Below are positions 53,727 to 62,456 of a stretch of 64,000 nucleotides of DNA, in pieces. The notes under the pieces were generated by a model. The model was not told where the DNA came from. It saw only the letters and a program-made list of their open reading frames with translations, and searched no databases. The stretch covers positions 1,302,001-1,366,000 of the forward strand of contig NZ_CP095390.1 of NCBI RefSeq assembly GCF_023008585.1. The letters run 5' to 3'. The position numbers were made by a program, and so were the translations under genes. Position 1 is the stretch's first letter, and each line of letters starts with the position of its first letter. The DNA comes from Natribaculum breve (GTDB lineage Archaea > Halobacteriota > Halobacteria > Halobacteriales > Natrialbaceae).

Positions 53727-54731
53727 TCAGACCTCGCTGTCGATCATCTCGTGGTACGGACACGCGATCTGGTGGGAGCCGCCGACGTCCTCGAGGTCCG
53801 GGTGGTCCTCCCACTCGCCGCAGTCGCCCTGTGCGATGGGACAGCGGGTGTGGAACTTACAGCCGTTCGGCGGATCGAGCGGCGAGGGGACCGATCCTTC
53901 GAGGATGACGCGGTCGCCCTGCCAGAGCGGATCGGGTTCCGGGATCGCAGACAGCAGCGCGTGGGTGTACGGGTGGTACGGCGGGCTGAAGATCTCTTCT
54001 GCCGTCCCGACCTCGACGATCTCGCCGAGGTACATGACGGCGATGCGGTCGGCGATGTGCTCGACGACCGAGAGGTCGTGAGCGATGAACAGATACGAGA
54101 GTCCGAGGTCGTCCTGGAGGTCCTCGAGCAGGTTGAGGATCTGTGCCTGCACGGAGACGTCGAGCGCGGAGACTGGCTCGTCACAGACGACGAAGTCGGG
54201 GTCGACCGCGAGCGCGCGGGCGATGCCGATCCGCTGGCGCTGGCCGCCGGAGAACTCGTGTGGGTAGCGGTTGGCGTGGCTCGGCTTCAGCCCGACCGTG
54301 TCGAGGATCTCCGCGATGCGGGCGTCTCGCTCCTCGCCGTCGGCGATGCCGTGGACGTCGAGCGCCTCGCCGACGATGTCGTTGATCGTCAGCCGGGGGT
54401 TCAGACTGGCGAAGGGGTTCTGGAAGATGTACTGCATCTCCCGGCGCTTCTCCCGGAGCGCCGAGCCCGACAGCTCCGTGATGTCCTCGCCTTTGAAGTA
54501 GACGCGTCCGTCGGTGGGCTCTTCGAGCTGGAGGAGCGTCCGCCCGAGCGTACTCTTCCCACAGCCGGATTCGCCGACCAGGCCGAGCGTCTCGCCTTCG
54601 CGGACCTCGAGGTCGACGCCGTCGACGGCGCGAACCTTCGACTGGTTGCCGAGCACGCGGTCGAGGAAGCCGTCGGCGTTGCTGTAGTACTTCGTCAGTT
54701 CGTCTGCCTGAACGAGCGGTTGGCTACTCAT
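53727..54731 (-). CDS. Peptide ABC transporter ATPase (DppF/OppF type)
   Basis: A 334-residue ABC ATPase of the second operon: Walker [10 protein letters not shown] (near 57), signature [11 protein letters not shown], Walker [13 protein letters not shown], and a normal oligo_HPY tail ([15 protein letters not shown]...HQIACPYH). Last of the five minus-strand transporter genes. It overlaps the upstream ATPase by 8 nt. All motifs are intact and there is no insertion, unlike the plus-strand counterpart. Confidence 0.95.
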   Translation of the reverse strand: MSSQPLVQADELTKYYSNADGFLDRVLGNQSKVRAVDGVDLEVREGETLGLVGESGCGKSTLGRTLLQLEEPTDGRVYFKGEDITELSGSALREKRREMQYIFQNPFASLNPRLTINDIVGEALDVHGIADGEERDARIAEILDTVGLKPSHANRYPHEFSGGQRQRIGIARALAVDPDFVVCDEPVSALDVSVQAQILNLLEDLQDDLGLSYLFIAHDLSVVEHIADRIAVMYLGEIVEVGTAEEIFSPPYHPYTHALLSAIPEPDPLWQGDRVILEGSVPSPLDPPNGCKFHTRCPIAQGDCGEWEDHPDLEDVGGSHQIACPYHEMIDSEV

Positions 54732-55773
54732 AGGTCTCCTCCGTCAGTACTTCGACCTGGTAGGACAGTTCGTCCTCGAGGTCGCCCGTGTAGGCCAGAC
54801 ACGCGGCGGCGTGTTCGCCGTCGTCGTTCGGGTTCGACGCCTCCCCGGTCTCTGTGTCGACGAGTTGTGGCTCTTTTCGACTGCAAACCTCCTCGGCGTA
54901 CGGACACCGCGGGTGGAAACTACAGCCCGGCGGCACCTCGACGAGGTCGGGCATCGTCCCCGGAATCGTCTCGAGGCGGTCGCGCCTGTCGCCGATACGC
55001 GGAATCGATCCCATCAGCCCGACCGAGTAGGGGTGTTTGGGCTCGTAGTAGAGTTCCTCGACGGGCGCTTTCTCGACGGCCTTGCCGGCGTACATCACCA
55101 TCACGCGGTTGCAGATCTCGGCGACGACGCCGAGGTCGTGCGTGATGAGCTGGATCGCCGTATCGAAGTCCGACGCCAGTTCGTCGAGCAACTCGAGGAT
55201 CTGCGCCTCGATCGTGACGTCGAGTGCGGTCGTGGGCTCGTCACAGATGAGCAAGTCGGGATCACAGGAGAGTGCGATCGCGATGACCGCACGCTGTTGC
55301 ATCCCGCCGGAGAACTGGTGGGGGTAATCGCTGTAGCGCTCGGCGGGGTCGGGGATGCCGACCTTCGCGAGCATCTCGATCGCCTGCTCTTTGGCCTCCT
55401 CGTCCGAGACGTCTTTGTGCGTGCGGATGCCCTCGGCGATCTGCTCGCCGACCGTGTAGACGGGGTTGAGCGCCGTCTCGGCGTCCTGAAACACCATGGC
55501 GATCTCGTTGCCACGGATGCGGCGCATCTCCTCGGGGCTTTTCTCGAGGAGGTTCTCCCCCTTGAACAGGATCTCCCCGTCGACGATCTCGCCGGGGCTC
55601 TCGATGAGGCCCATGACCGACAGGCTCGTCACGCTCTTGCCGGCACCGCTCTCGCCGACGATACCGAATTTCTCACCGCGGTCGATCTGGTAGCTCACGC
55701 CGTCGACCGCGCGAACGGTTCCATCCTCAGTGTAGAACTGCGTAACTAGATCGTTGACTTCGAGTAGTGCCAT
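54724..55773 (-). CDS. Peptide ABC transporter ATPase (DppD/OppD type)
   Basis: A 349-residue ABC ATPase: Walker A GESGAGKSV (near 38-46), signature FSGGMQQRAVI, Walker B LLICDEPTTALD and switch HDLGVVAEICNR; the C-terminal Cys cluster GCSFHPRCPYAEEVC is normal. A zero-gap neighbour of the upstream permease and overlapping the downstream ATPase. Fourth gene of the second transporter operon. Confidence 0.95.
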   Translation of the reverse strand: MALLEVNDLVTQFYTEDGTVRAVDGVSYQIDRGEKFGIVGESGAGKSVTSLSVMGLIESPGEIVDGEILFKGENLLEKSPEEMRRIRGNEIAMVFQDAETALNPVYTVGEQIAEGIRTHKDVSDEEAKEQAIEMLAKVGIPDPAERYSDYPHQFSGGMQQRAVIAIALSCDPDLLICDEPTTALDVTIEAQILELLDELASDFDTAIQLITHDLGVVAEICNRVMVMYAGKAVEKAPVEELYYEPKHPYSVGLMGSIPRIGDRRDRLETIPGTMPDLVEVPPGCSFHPRCPYAEEVCSRKEPQLVDTETGEASNPNDDGEHAAACLAYTGDLEDELSYQVEVLTEETYE

Positions 55774-56811
55774 CTATTGCATCCTCTGTTTCGTTGCGGT
55801 GTCTCCCTGTGGGTCGAGTGCGTCGTTGATCCCGTCGCCCATCAGGTTGATAGCGAGCACGAACACGACGATCGCCAGGCCGGGGAAGACAGATACCCAC
55901 CAGTAGCCCTGAGCGATGGTGTCGCGAGTGCTCGAGAGCATCGTCCCCCACTCGGGGGTGCCCGGCGTGAGACCGAGTCCGAGGAAGCCGAGCGCGGCCG
56001 CAGAGAGGACGACGGTACCGATCGACAGCGTCGCCTGGACGATGACCGGTGCCATCGCGTTCGGAATGACGTGTCGGAAGATGATCGAGCGATCGGTCGC
56101 GCCGAGCGCTTTCGCCGCGAGTACGTACTCGTTTTCTTTCACGCTCAGTACCTCACCGCGGATGAGACGGGCGTAGCTGATCCAGCCGGTGATCGTCAGC
56201 GCCAGGATCAGGTTCCAGAACCCCTGACCGAGCGCCGCGATGATCCCGATGGCGAGGACGAGAAACGGGAACGCGTAGAGAACGTCGACGAGACGCATGA
56301 TCGCCTCGTCGATCCAGCCGCCGAAGTAACCGGCGATAGAGCCGAGTGGAATCCCGACGAACAGGGCCAGTACGGTCGCGATCAGCCCGATCGAGAGGCT
56401 GTACCGGGTCCCGACGAGCACGCGCGAGAACAGGTCTCGGCCCGACCAGTCGGTCCCCATCAGGTGTTCGACGCTCGGGGCTGCGTTTGGCGATCCGACG
56501 AACATCTCGCCGGGACCGTACGGCGTGAGTGCGAACGGCTGTACCGTAAGCGACATGCCGGCGACGTCGACGGAGATCGGCCGTGCGAAGACGGCGACGA
56601 CGGTCATAAGCGCCATGACGCCGACGCTGAGCATCGCGAGGCGGTTGCTCTTGAACCGTCGCCAGGCGTACTCCATCCGGCTGGTGCCGCCGTCGGATTC
56701 GGTCTCGGACCAGTCCGAGATCGGGTTGCGGTTGCGCACTCGTTCGGCGTCGAATCCCGTAATTCGGATTCGACCACGCTGTGTCGTCGTGTCTCGTTGT
56801 TTCTGTCTCAT
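55774..56811 (-). CDS. Peptide ABC transporter permease (DppC/OppC type)
   Basis: A 345-residue permease. A 50-residue basic N-terminus (RQKQRDTTTQRGRIRIT) precedes the first membrane helix at YAWRRFKSNRLAMLSVGVMAL; six helices, the EAA loop (NEYVLAAKALGATDRSIIFRHVIPN) and the closing GDGINDALDPQ are canonical. It lacks the two extra N-terminal helices of the plus-strand homologue. The start is the ATG at 56811, 2 nt after the upstream stop. Confidence 0.93.
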   Translation of the reverse strand: MRQKQRDTTTQRGRIRITGFDAERVRNRNPISDWSETESDGGTSRMEYAWRRFKSNRLAMLSVGVMALMTVVAVFARPISVDVAGMSLTVQPFALTPYGPGEMFVGSPNAAPSVEHLMGTDWSGRDLFSRVLVGTRYSLSIGLIATVLALFVGIPLGSIAGYFGGWIDEAIMRLVDVLYAFPFLVLAIGIIAALGQGFWNLILALTITGWISYARLIRGEVLSVKENEYVLAAKALGATDRSIIFRHVIPNAMAPVIVQATLSIGTVVLSAAALGFLGLGLTPGTPEWGTMLSSTRDTIAQGYWWVSVFPGLAIVVFVLAINLMGDGINDALDPQGDTATKQRMQ

Positions 56812-56813
56812 TC

Positions 56814-57761
56814 TTAGTAGCGGATCCGTGGATCGAGCCACGAGTAGACGATGTCGGCCAGCAGGTTCGCGATCACGATCGCGACGCCGGTCATCAACAC
56901 GCCTGCCTGAATGATCGGGAAGTCGCGCTGACTGATAGACCTGACGAGAAGCCGTCCGAGGCCAGGCCACGAGAAGACCTGCTCGATGACGACCGACCCG
57001 TTGATGATGAACGCGATCTGGATCGCCGCGACGGTGACGACAGCGATCATCGAGTTGCGAAGGACGTGCTTGAAGATGACCGTTCGTTCGCTCAGCCCCT
57101 TCGCACGTGCCATCCGAACGTACTCCTTGTTGAGTTCCTGGAGCATCGACGACCGGACGAGACGCATGATGAGCGACGCGGATGCGGTCCCGATGGTCAC
57201 GGAGGGCAAGATGAGGAACTTCAGCTTCGCTACGCTGAACAGCGGGGCGTCCGGCGGAATCGCCCGGAAGATCCCGAGATTGACGCTGAGAACGAGGATC
57301 AACATCAGGCCGAGCCAGAAGTTCGGCGTCGCGATTCCCAGCAGGGCGGCGATACGACTGACCTCGTCGGTGATGGTTCCGCGCTTGACTGCGGCGATGA
57401 TCCCGGTCGGAATGCCGACGCCCAGACCGATCAGCCACGAGAAGAGACCGAGCGCGATCGTGTGATCGAGTCGCGTGCTGATCTCGTAGGCGACGTCACG
57501 GCCCGAGATGATCGACTCGCCGAAGTCCAGGACGATCACGTCCTGGAGCCACAGTAGATACTGTTTCCAGAGGGGCTCGTCGAGGTTGTACTTGGCGTAC
57601 AGTCGTTGTTCGGCCTCGGGTGAGACGTTCGTAAACTGGAGTATGAACTCGATCGGATCACCCGGGATCAGCTGTACCAACCCGAACGAAACCATCGTTA
57701 CCCCGATCAAGACGGGGATAGAGACGAGGATGCGTTTGACAATGTACCGTGAAAGGCTCAT
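56814..57761 (-). CDS. Peptide ABC transporter permease (DppB/OppB type)
   Basis: A 315-residue permease with six membrane helices: the N-terminal SRYIVKRILVSIPVLIGVTM helix, the EAA loop (KEYVRMARAKGLSERTVIFK) and the C-terminal SWLDPRIRY. Standard DppB length, without the enlarged periplasmic loop of the plus-strand homologue. Between the binding protein (40 nt upstream) and DppC. Confidence 0.94.
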   Translation of the reverse strand: MSLSRYIVKRILVSIPVLIGVTMVSFGLVQLIPGDPIEFILQFTNVSPEAEQRLYAKYNLDEPLWKQYLLWLQDVIVLDFGESIISGRDVAYEISTRLDHTIALGLFSWLIGLGVGIPTGIIAAVKRGTITDEVSRIAALLGIATPNFWLGLMLILVLSVNLGIFRAIPPDAPLFSVAKLKFLILPSVTIGTASASLIMRLVRSSMLQELNKEYVRMARAKGLSERTVIFKHVLRNSMIAVVTVAAIQIAFIINGSVVIEQVFSWPGLGRLLVRSISQRDFPIIQAGVLMTGVAIVIANLLADIVYSWLDPRIRY

Positions 57762-57801
57762 GTTTCGATAGACAAGGGGGAGGGGCGGTTAGAGTCTAAC
57801 G

Positions 57802-59475
57802 CTATTCTTCGAGGACGTCGATGAGTTCCTCGTTGTCGAGCGCGAATCGCTTGGCGACGGGCGAGATCGGCCCGTACGCGGGGACACCGATACCGTCGTA
57901 GACGGTGTCGATGATCTGCTGGCGCGGGATCAGGAGTGCGAGCGCGCGACGCACCTTGGCGTTCGTGAACGGCTCGTGCTGGACCGGGGGAATGAGCATG
58001 TCGAAGCCGCCACTCGTCGTACTCTTTGCTACGATCTCGTCGCTCTCGTCGAGGTCCTCGAACGACGCCGGAGGCGGACTCACGACGTGAATGTCGCCCG
58101 CCTCGAGGGCGCTCTGTCGGACGGAGGACTCGACGATGACGCGGAACTGGATCGTGTCCGGTTCCGGCGCGCTGTCCATGAGCTCCTGGCCCCAGTAGTC
58201 GTCGTTACGTGAGACCCGGTAGAGTTCGTCGGGCTGGTACTCCTCGTGCATGTACGGCCCGGTTCCGATCGGCTCGTCCTGCAGATCGACGGCACCCTCG
58301 CCGCCGTACTCCTCCTCGATGGCGGCCATCGGGACGATGAGCGCGTTGCCGACGTTGAGCAGGAACGGCGCGTAGGGCTCGGAGAGTTCGATCTCGAGTT
58401 CGTAGTCGTCGACGACTCTGATCTCGCCGTCCTCGCCGAGCCAGTCGTAGACGTCGGCCTCGCGCGGCGTCCCCTGGTAGCGCTCCATCGAGGCTTTGAC
58501 GTGGTCGGCCGTCAGCTCCTCGCCGTTGTGGAACTGGACGCCTTCCCGGAGGTAGAAAGTGTACGTGGTGTCGTCCTGTTGCTCCCAGTCTTCTGCGAGC
58601 CACGGCTGGGGTTCGCCGTTGTAGTCCGTGCCGACGAGCCCCTCGTAGATGAGGGGGACGGTCGTCTGGGTGGACGTCGTGTCGTTCTGCTCGACGGGGT
58701 CGAAGTTCGCGATGTTGGCACCGACGGAGGCCTTGAGCTCACCGTCCCCGTCGGGGTCGGCAAACGAGATGCTCGTGCCGGCGTAGACGTTGTAAACCGT
58801 CGAGAAGCGCGTGCTGTCGAGCGGGGAGACCGTCCAGTTGTCGAGGGCCTCTTCGCGGTGGGCGATGAGTTCCTCGCCGAACCGGACGAAAGTGAGCGGC
58901 GACTGCTCGGCGACGAGCTTCTGGAGTTCTTCGTAGACGTCGACTCGAGCCTCGGGGTCGGTCTCGGCTTTCCCCTCGTCGATGAGGGCGTCGAGTTCCT
59001 CGTTGGCGTAGTGGTTCGTGTTACAGCACGCCGGCGTGTGGAAGTCAGAGTGCAACAGGAAGCCCACGTAGGCGTCGGGGTCGTAGCCGGCGCTCCACCC
59101 GAGTGCCGCGAGGTGGTTCTCCTCTGCGGACTCCCCGGAGAGCACGATCTCCTGGTAGGTCGTCCACTCGTACTGCTGCAGTTCGAGGTCGAAGTATCCC
59201 GTGTCATTGAGGACCTGCTGGACGATCTGCGACCACTGGACACGCTGGGGGTCCTCGTTCGTGACGAGGTCGGCCTCGTACGGCGGCTCGAAGCCTTCCT
59301 CCTCGAAGCCTTCCTCGAGCAGCTGTATCGCGCGTTCCTGGTCGCCGTTGCCGTCGCCGTCGTCGCTGTCTCCGCTGAGACAGCCGGCGACCGCCACCGC
59401 GCCGGCGGCACCGATTCCCTGAAGAATTCGTCGTCGGTCGAGACCGGACTCGACCTGTTTGTTGTCTCGTACCAT
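57802..59475 (-). CDS. Peptide ABC transporter binding protein, circularly permuted
   Basis: A 557-residue family-5 binding protein with a twin-arginine lipoprotein signal (DRRRILQG, lipobox VAGC at Cys32). Lobe II is encoded first: the AIQLLEEGFEEEGF helix (near 49-62), QWSQIVQQVLNDTGYFDLEL, AALGWSAGYDPDAYVG, then EARVDVYEELQKLVAEQSP (near 176). Lobe I follows: IANFDPVEQNDTTSTQ (near 255-270), LIYEGLVG, YTFYLREGVQFHNGEELTAD (near 305-324), PIGTGPY. The protein ends with VRRALALLIPRQQI...YGPISPV, the segment that precedes lobe II in normal homologues. First gene of the minus-strand operon. Confidence 0.92.
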   Translation of the reverse strand: MVRDNKQVESGLDRRRILQGIGAAGAVAVAGCLSGDSDDGDGNGDQERAIQLLEEGFEEEGFEPPYEADLVTNEDPQRVQWSQIVQQVLNDTGYFDLELQQYEWTTYQEIVLSGESAEENHLAALGWSAGYDPDAYVGFLLHSDFHTPACCNTNHYANEELDALIDEGKAETDPEARVDVYEELQKLVAEQSPLTFVRFGEELIAHREEALDNWTVSPLDSTRFSTVYNVYAGTSISFADPDGDGELKASVGANIANFDPVEQNDTTSTQTTVPLIYEGLVGTDYNGEPQPWLAEDWEQQDDTTYTFYLREGVQFHNGEELTADHVKASMERYQGTPREADVYDWLGEDGEIRVVDDYELEIELSEPYAPFLLNVGNALIVPMAAIEEEYGGEGAVDLQDEPIGTGPYMHEEYQPDELYRVSRNDDYWGQELMDSAPEPDTIQFRVIVESSVRQSALEAGDIHVVSPPPASFEDLDESDEIVAKSTTSGGFDMLIPPVQHEPFTNAKVRRALALLIPRQQIIDTVYDGIGVPAYGPISPVAKRFALDNEELIDVLEE

Positions 59476-59500
59476 GCGTTGCAGATGAGAATTCTATCTC

Positions 59501-59508
59501 TATATATG
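59501..59508 (-). promoter_or_regulatory. TATA element of the minus-strand transporter operon
   Basis: TATATATG/CATATATA, centred about 29 nt before the ATG at 59475, in an AT-rich stretch; consistent with a leaderless mRNA. Confidence 0.55.
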
Positions 59509-59519
59509 TGTTGATTTTG

Positions 59520-59534
59520 GACCAAGATTTGGTC
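59520..59534. promoter_or_regulatory. Palindrome upstream of the minus-strand transporter promoter
   Basis: Perfect 6+3+6 inverted repeat GACCAA-GAT-TTGGTC, 12 nt beyond the TATA element, a likely repressor or activator site. It differs in sequence from the site before the plus-strand operon, so the two operons are probably controlled by different regulators. Confidence 0.4.
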
Positions 59535-59853
59535 GGATCGGCTGATACAACAGTCGCGAACTTTGGCAAACAGACAACTAGTTTATAGGGAGTGTGAGAC
59601 GGCACACCATCGTCCTGGGCCGACAGCCAACCGGTGGCCCGTACTCGTCGGAGGACCGACCGCGAGCGAAACGCGTTCGGTGGCGCTCTCGCAGGTCTGC
59701 TGTACGTCATTCCCGGAGCAACCGCCGGATCGCTCGCAGTTGCCCTGGAAAACGGATACAGCAGGCGGTCTCATAACGATAGCTGTGAGTCTGTACCGCC
59801 GCAACCGCGACCCGTCTTGCGGTTGCGTCGGTAACCAGTCACAGCCATCATTA
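59535..59853. other. Intergenic region between transporter operon and hpt
   Basis: About 320 nt without a gene. The left part (59535-59690) shows nothing I can name; the right part is filled by two abutting palindromic elements, one of each family (2c then 1 copy 5). Confidence 0.7.
59692..59773. repeat. Palindromic element family 2, copy c
   Basis: Outer arms GTCTGCTGTAC and ATACAGCAGGC, inner arms CCGGAGCAACCGC and GCAGTTGCCCTGG with some mismatches; the most diverged family-2 copy. Its right end (GGCGGTCTCAT) runs directly into family-1 copy 5. Confidence 0.7.
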
Positions 59854-59857
59854 TCAG
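59771..59857. repeat. Palindromic element family 1, copy 5
   Basis: Outer arms ATAACGATAGCTGTGAGTC and CACAGCCATCATTAT; inner arms CCGCCGCAACCGC and GCGGTTGCGTCGG around a 10-nt loop. Read from the right it begins CTGATAATG, and that TGA is the stop codon of the hpt-like gene. Confidence 0.92.
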
Positions 59858-60420
59858 TCACCTTCTTCGTCGACGATGACGACCTCGCCGTCGACGACGT
59901 CGACGTTGATGAGCGTCTTGACGTCGTAGCCGGCGTCGTCGACCTTGTTCTCGCCGCCGACTTTCTTGATGACGGCGACGGTGTCGATGACCTCCGCGCC
60001 GATCTCGTCGAGCGCCGTGAGGACCGCCGCGAGCGTCCCGCCCGTCGAGAGGACGTCGTCGAGGACGAGCACCCGCTCGCCCTCGCGAACGTCGTTGATG
60101 AACATTTCGTTTTCGGAGTAGCCCGTCTGCTGGGAGATGGCGACCTCGCCCTCGAGTCCGTACTCGCGTTTTCGGATGACCGTCAGCGGAATGTCGGTCA
60201 TCAGCGAGACGGCCGTCGAGATGTGAATGCCCATCGCGGCGGGCGTGACGATCCGATCGACGTCCTCGAGCTGGGCCTTGCGGATGATCCGGATGACGAT
60301 CTCGCGCAGCAGACCGGGATCGAGTTTCGGAACGCCGTCGCTTATCGGGTGGACGAAGTAATGGTACCCCTCTTTCTCGATGATAGGTGCCTCGAGCAAC
60401 GACCGCTTCAACTGGTCCAT
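59854..60420 (-). CDS. hpt: Hypoxanthine/guanine phosphoribosyltransferase
   Basis: Purine salvage enzyme that transfers the phosphoribosyl group of PRPP to a purine base. 188 residues. The PRPP-binding motif is [16 protein letters not shown] (near 112-127). The [15 protein letters not shown] segment (near 60-74) and the [10 protein letters not shown] lead-in match archaeal Hpt rather than bacterial Apt. The start ATG at 60420 is about 27 nt after a CTTTTACT TATA element. The stop codon is donated by palindromic element 1 copy 5. Confidence 0.85.
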   Translation of the reverse strand: MDQLKRSLLEAPIIEKEGYHYFVHPISDGVPKLDPGLLREIVIRIIRKAQLEDVDRIVTPAAMGIHISTAVSLMTDIPLTVIRKREYGLEGEVAISQQTGYSENEMFINDVREGERVLVLDDVLSTGGTLAAVLTALDEIGAEVIDTVAVIKKVGGENKVDDAGYDVKTLINVDVVDGEVVIVDEEGD

Positions 60421-60506
60421 GTCGTGGGTGTGGTAGTGATCGAGTAAAAGCTGACGATACCCCTCGGCAGTGCTACAGCGGCCCAAATTTCACCATTCGA
60501 GGGCGA

Positions 60507-61079
60507 TCAGTCGTCGGTCCCGTAGCTGAGTTCCGGCGGCTGGTCGCCGTGGCCCAGTCGCATGTTCCGCTCGTAGTAGATGTGTGCCGCCGCCGTCAGG
60601 GTGAACGTGGCAGCGATGAGCGCCGTCCAGGCGAGCGCTGGAACCGTCGTCAGCGGGTAGACGCCCACCCACAGCGCCGCGACGAGCGCACAGCTGATCG
60701 CACCGAGCGAGAGGTACAGTTCGCGCCAGGCGAACTCGTACCCGGGGACGATCTCGAGGTAGATGCTGATATCGCGCGTCCGGTCGGTCGACTGGATGAG
60801 TCCCCGATCGGAGTCGAACGTCAGGATGCCCGCCTCGTCCATCTTGGGGAGGTGTGTCTGCTGTAACGTGGTGTAGACGCGTTTGCGCTGTTCGGGCGTG
60901 ACGCCCTCGAGTGTCGTCTCGTACTCCCAGGCGGCGACCTGCTGGGCGAGGTCGCCGAGTTCGACCGGTCGCTCGTCCTGTTTCAGGTACTGGACGACGT
61001 ATCGTCGCCGTTGATTTCGGAGCAGGTCGAAAATCTCACCTTTCGAGAGGGGTTGCGGTTCCGTGTGCCCATCCGTCAC
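60507..61079 (-). CDS. DUF7344-type HTH protein with two membrane helices
   Basis: A 190-residue protein: a winged helix (IFDLLRNQRRRYVVQYLKQDE, VTPEQRKRVYTTLQQTHLPKMDEAG, wing ILTFDSDRGLI) in the first 105 residues, then two membrane helices (about 123-143 and 148-168) and a short acidic tail. This HTH plus two-TM architecture is common in haloarchaea (DUF7344). It probably senses a membrane or envelope signal; no target is apparent. It lies 86 nt upstream of hpt, which has its own TATA element. Confidence 0.8.
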   Translation of the reverse strand: MTDGHTEPQPLSKGEIFDLLRNQRRRYVVQYLKQDERPVELGDLAQQVAAWEYETTLEGVTPEQRKRVYTTLQQTHLPKMDEAGILTFDSDRGLIQSTDRTRDISIYLEIVPGYEFAWRELYLSLGAISCALVAALWVGVYPLTTVPALAWTALIAATFTLTAAAHIYYERNMRLGHGDQPPELSYGTDD

Positions 61080-61199
61080 TTCATGTCACCTCGACGAATA
61101 GATTCGAATTCCAGCCACCAGCCATTAATTCGGGGCATGAACGCCACCTATATAAGAGTCGTGACTGACGGTAATTGATACTAACAGATTATTTTCACT

Positions 61200-62408
61200 T
61201 CAGTCGACGACGACTGCGAGGGAGGCTGCGACCTCGTCCGCGAGACCGGGTTTCGAGCCTTCGAACCGGGCGACGTCACTCGCGTGAACCAGGAGTGCAC
61301 GCGTGTGATCTGCCCCCATCACACTCGCGTCGTTGGCGACGACGAACGCGAGGTCGGCCCGCTCTAACGTCTCCCGTGCGGCGTCGATCATCGCGCCGTC
61401 GTCGCCGGAGGTCTCGGTTTTGAAGCCGACGATCGGCAACTCCGGACGACGGTCGCGAACGCGGTCGATGAGCTTTGGCGTCGACTCGAGGTCGAGCGAG
61501 AGGTCCTGCCCGGAGCGGATCTTCTCGGGTCGCCGTTCGACCGTGTAGTCGCTGATGGCGGCGACACAGACCAGGGCGTCGGCGTCCTCGCAGGCCTCGA
61601 GCGTCGCCTCGAGCATCTCGGCGGCGCTCTCGACCTCGCGGACGTCGGCGTAGGGCACCGACGTCCCGCCGGGCGGCGACTCCTGTGAGAGCGGGTGTGG
61701 CCCGACGTCGCCGTGGACCAGCGTCACGTCGGCACCGCGGACGTAACACGACTTCGCGACGGCCCGTCCCATCTTCCCCGACGACCGGTTGGTCAGCACC
61801 CGAACGGGATCGATCGCCTCGCTGGTCGCGCCGCTGGTGACGACGACGCGTTCGCCCTCGAGCGACCGATCACCCGCGGCGCGAGCGACCTCGAGGACGA
61901 TCGCCTCCTCGCTCGCGATCTTGGCTTTCCCCTCCTCGAGTCGCGGGTCGACGAAGTCGACGCCCCAGGACTCGACGCGCTCGATCGCCTCGAGGACCCC
62001 CGGGTGGTCGTACATCGGCTCGTGCATCGCGGGTGCGACGACGACCGGCGTCCCCGATCCGAGCGCGGTCGTCGCGCAGGTCGTGACGGGCGTGTCGTCG
62101 ACCGCGCTGGCGATCTTGCCGACCGTGTTGGCCGTCGCTGGCGCGATCAGGAAGACGTCCGCCCACCCCTCGAACCCACAGAGGTCGACGTGCTCGACCG
62201 CACCCGTGATCTCGGTGACGACGTCGCGTTCGGTCGCGAACTCGAGCGCCCAGGGGTGGACGATCCCCCGTGCACTCCCCGTCATCACCCCTCGCACGTT
62301 GGCACCGTGTCGCTGGAGTTCGTGGGTGAGTTCGACCGTCTTCACGGCCGCGATCGATCCCGTCACTCCGAGCGCGACGTTGACTCCCTCGAGCATTCGA
62401 TCGCCCAT
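61200..62408 (-). CDS. coaBC: Phosphopantothenoylcysteine decarboxylase / phosphopantothenate--cysteine ligase
   Basis: Bifunctional CoA enzyme, 402 residues. The N-terminal decarboxylase (CoaC) has GVTGSIAAVKTVEL and the active-site PATANTVGKIASAVDD and APAMHEPM segments; the C-terminal ligase (CoaB) has VVTSGATSEAIDPVR, NRSSGKMG, a nucleotide-binding VVANDAS and the closing GSKPGLADEVAAS. It works after pantoate kinase and PPS (both in this window). The ATG at 62408 is used, with an ATG 12 nt further in as an alternative. Confidence 0.94.
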   Translation of the reverse strand: MGDRMLEGVNVALGVTGSIAAVKTVELTHELQRHGANVRGVMTGSARGIVHPWALEFATERDVVTEITGAVEHVDLCGFEGWADVFLIAPATANTVGKIASAVDDTPVTTCATTALGSGTPVVVAPAMHEPMYDHPGVLEAIERVESWGVDFVDPRLEEGKAKIASEEAIVLEVARAAGDRSLEGERVVVTSGATSEAIDPVRVLTNRSSGKMGRAVAKSCYVRGADVTLVHGDVGPHPLSQESPPGGTSVPYADVREVESAAEMLEATLEACEDADALVCVAAISDYTVERRPEKIRSGQDLSLDLESTPKLIDRVRDRRPELPIVGFKTETSGDDGAMIDAARETLERADLAFVVANDASVMGADHTRALLVHASDVARFEGSKPGLADEVAASLAVVVD

Positions 62409-62456
62409 TCAGTCCCGAGGGGTTAATCGTTGGCGTTGCGCGTCGACTGTGGTCGT

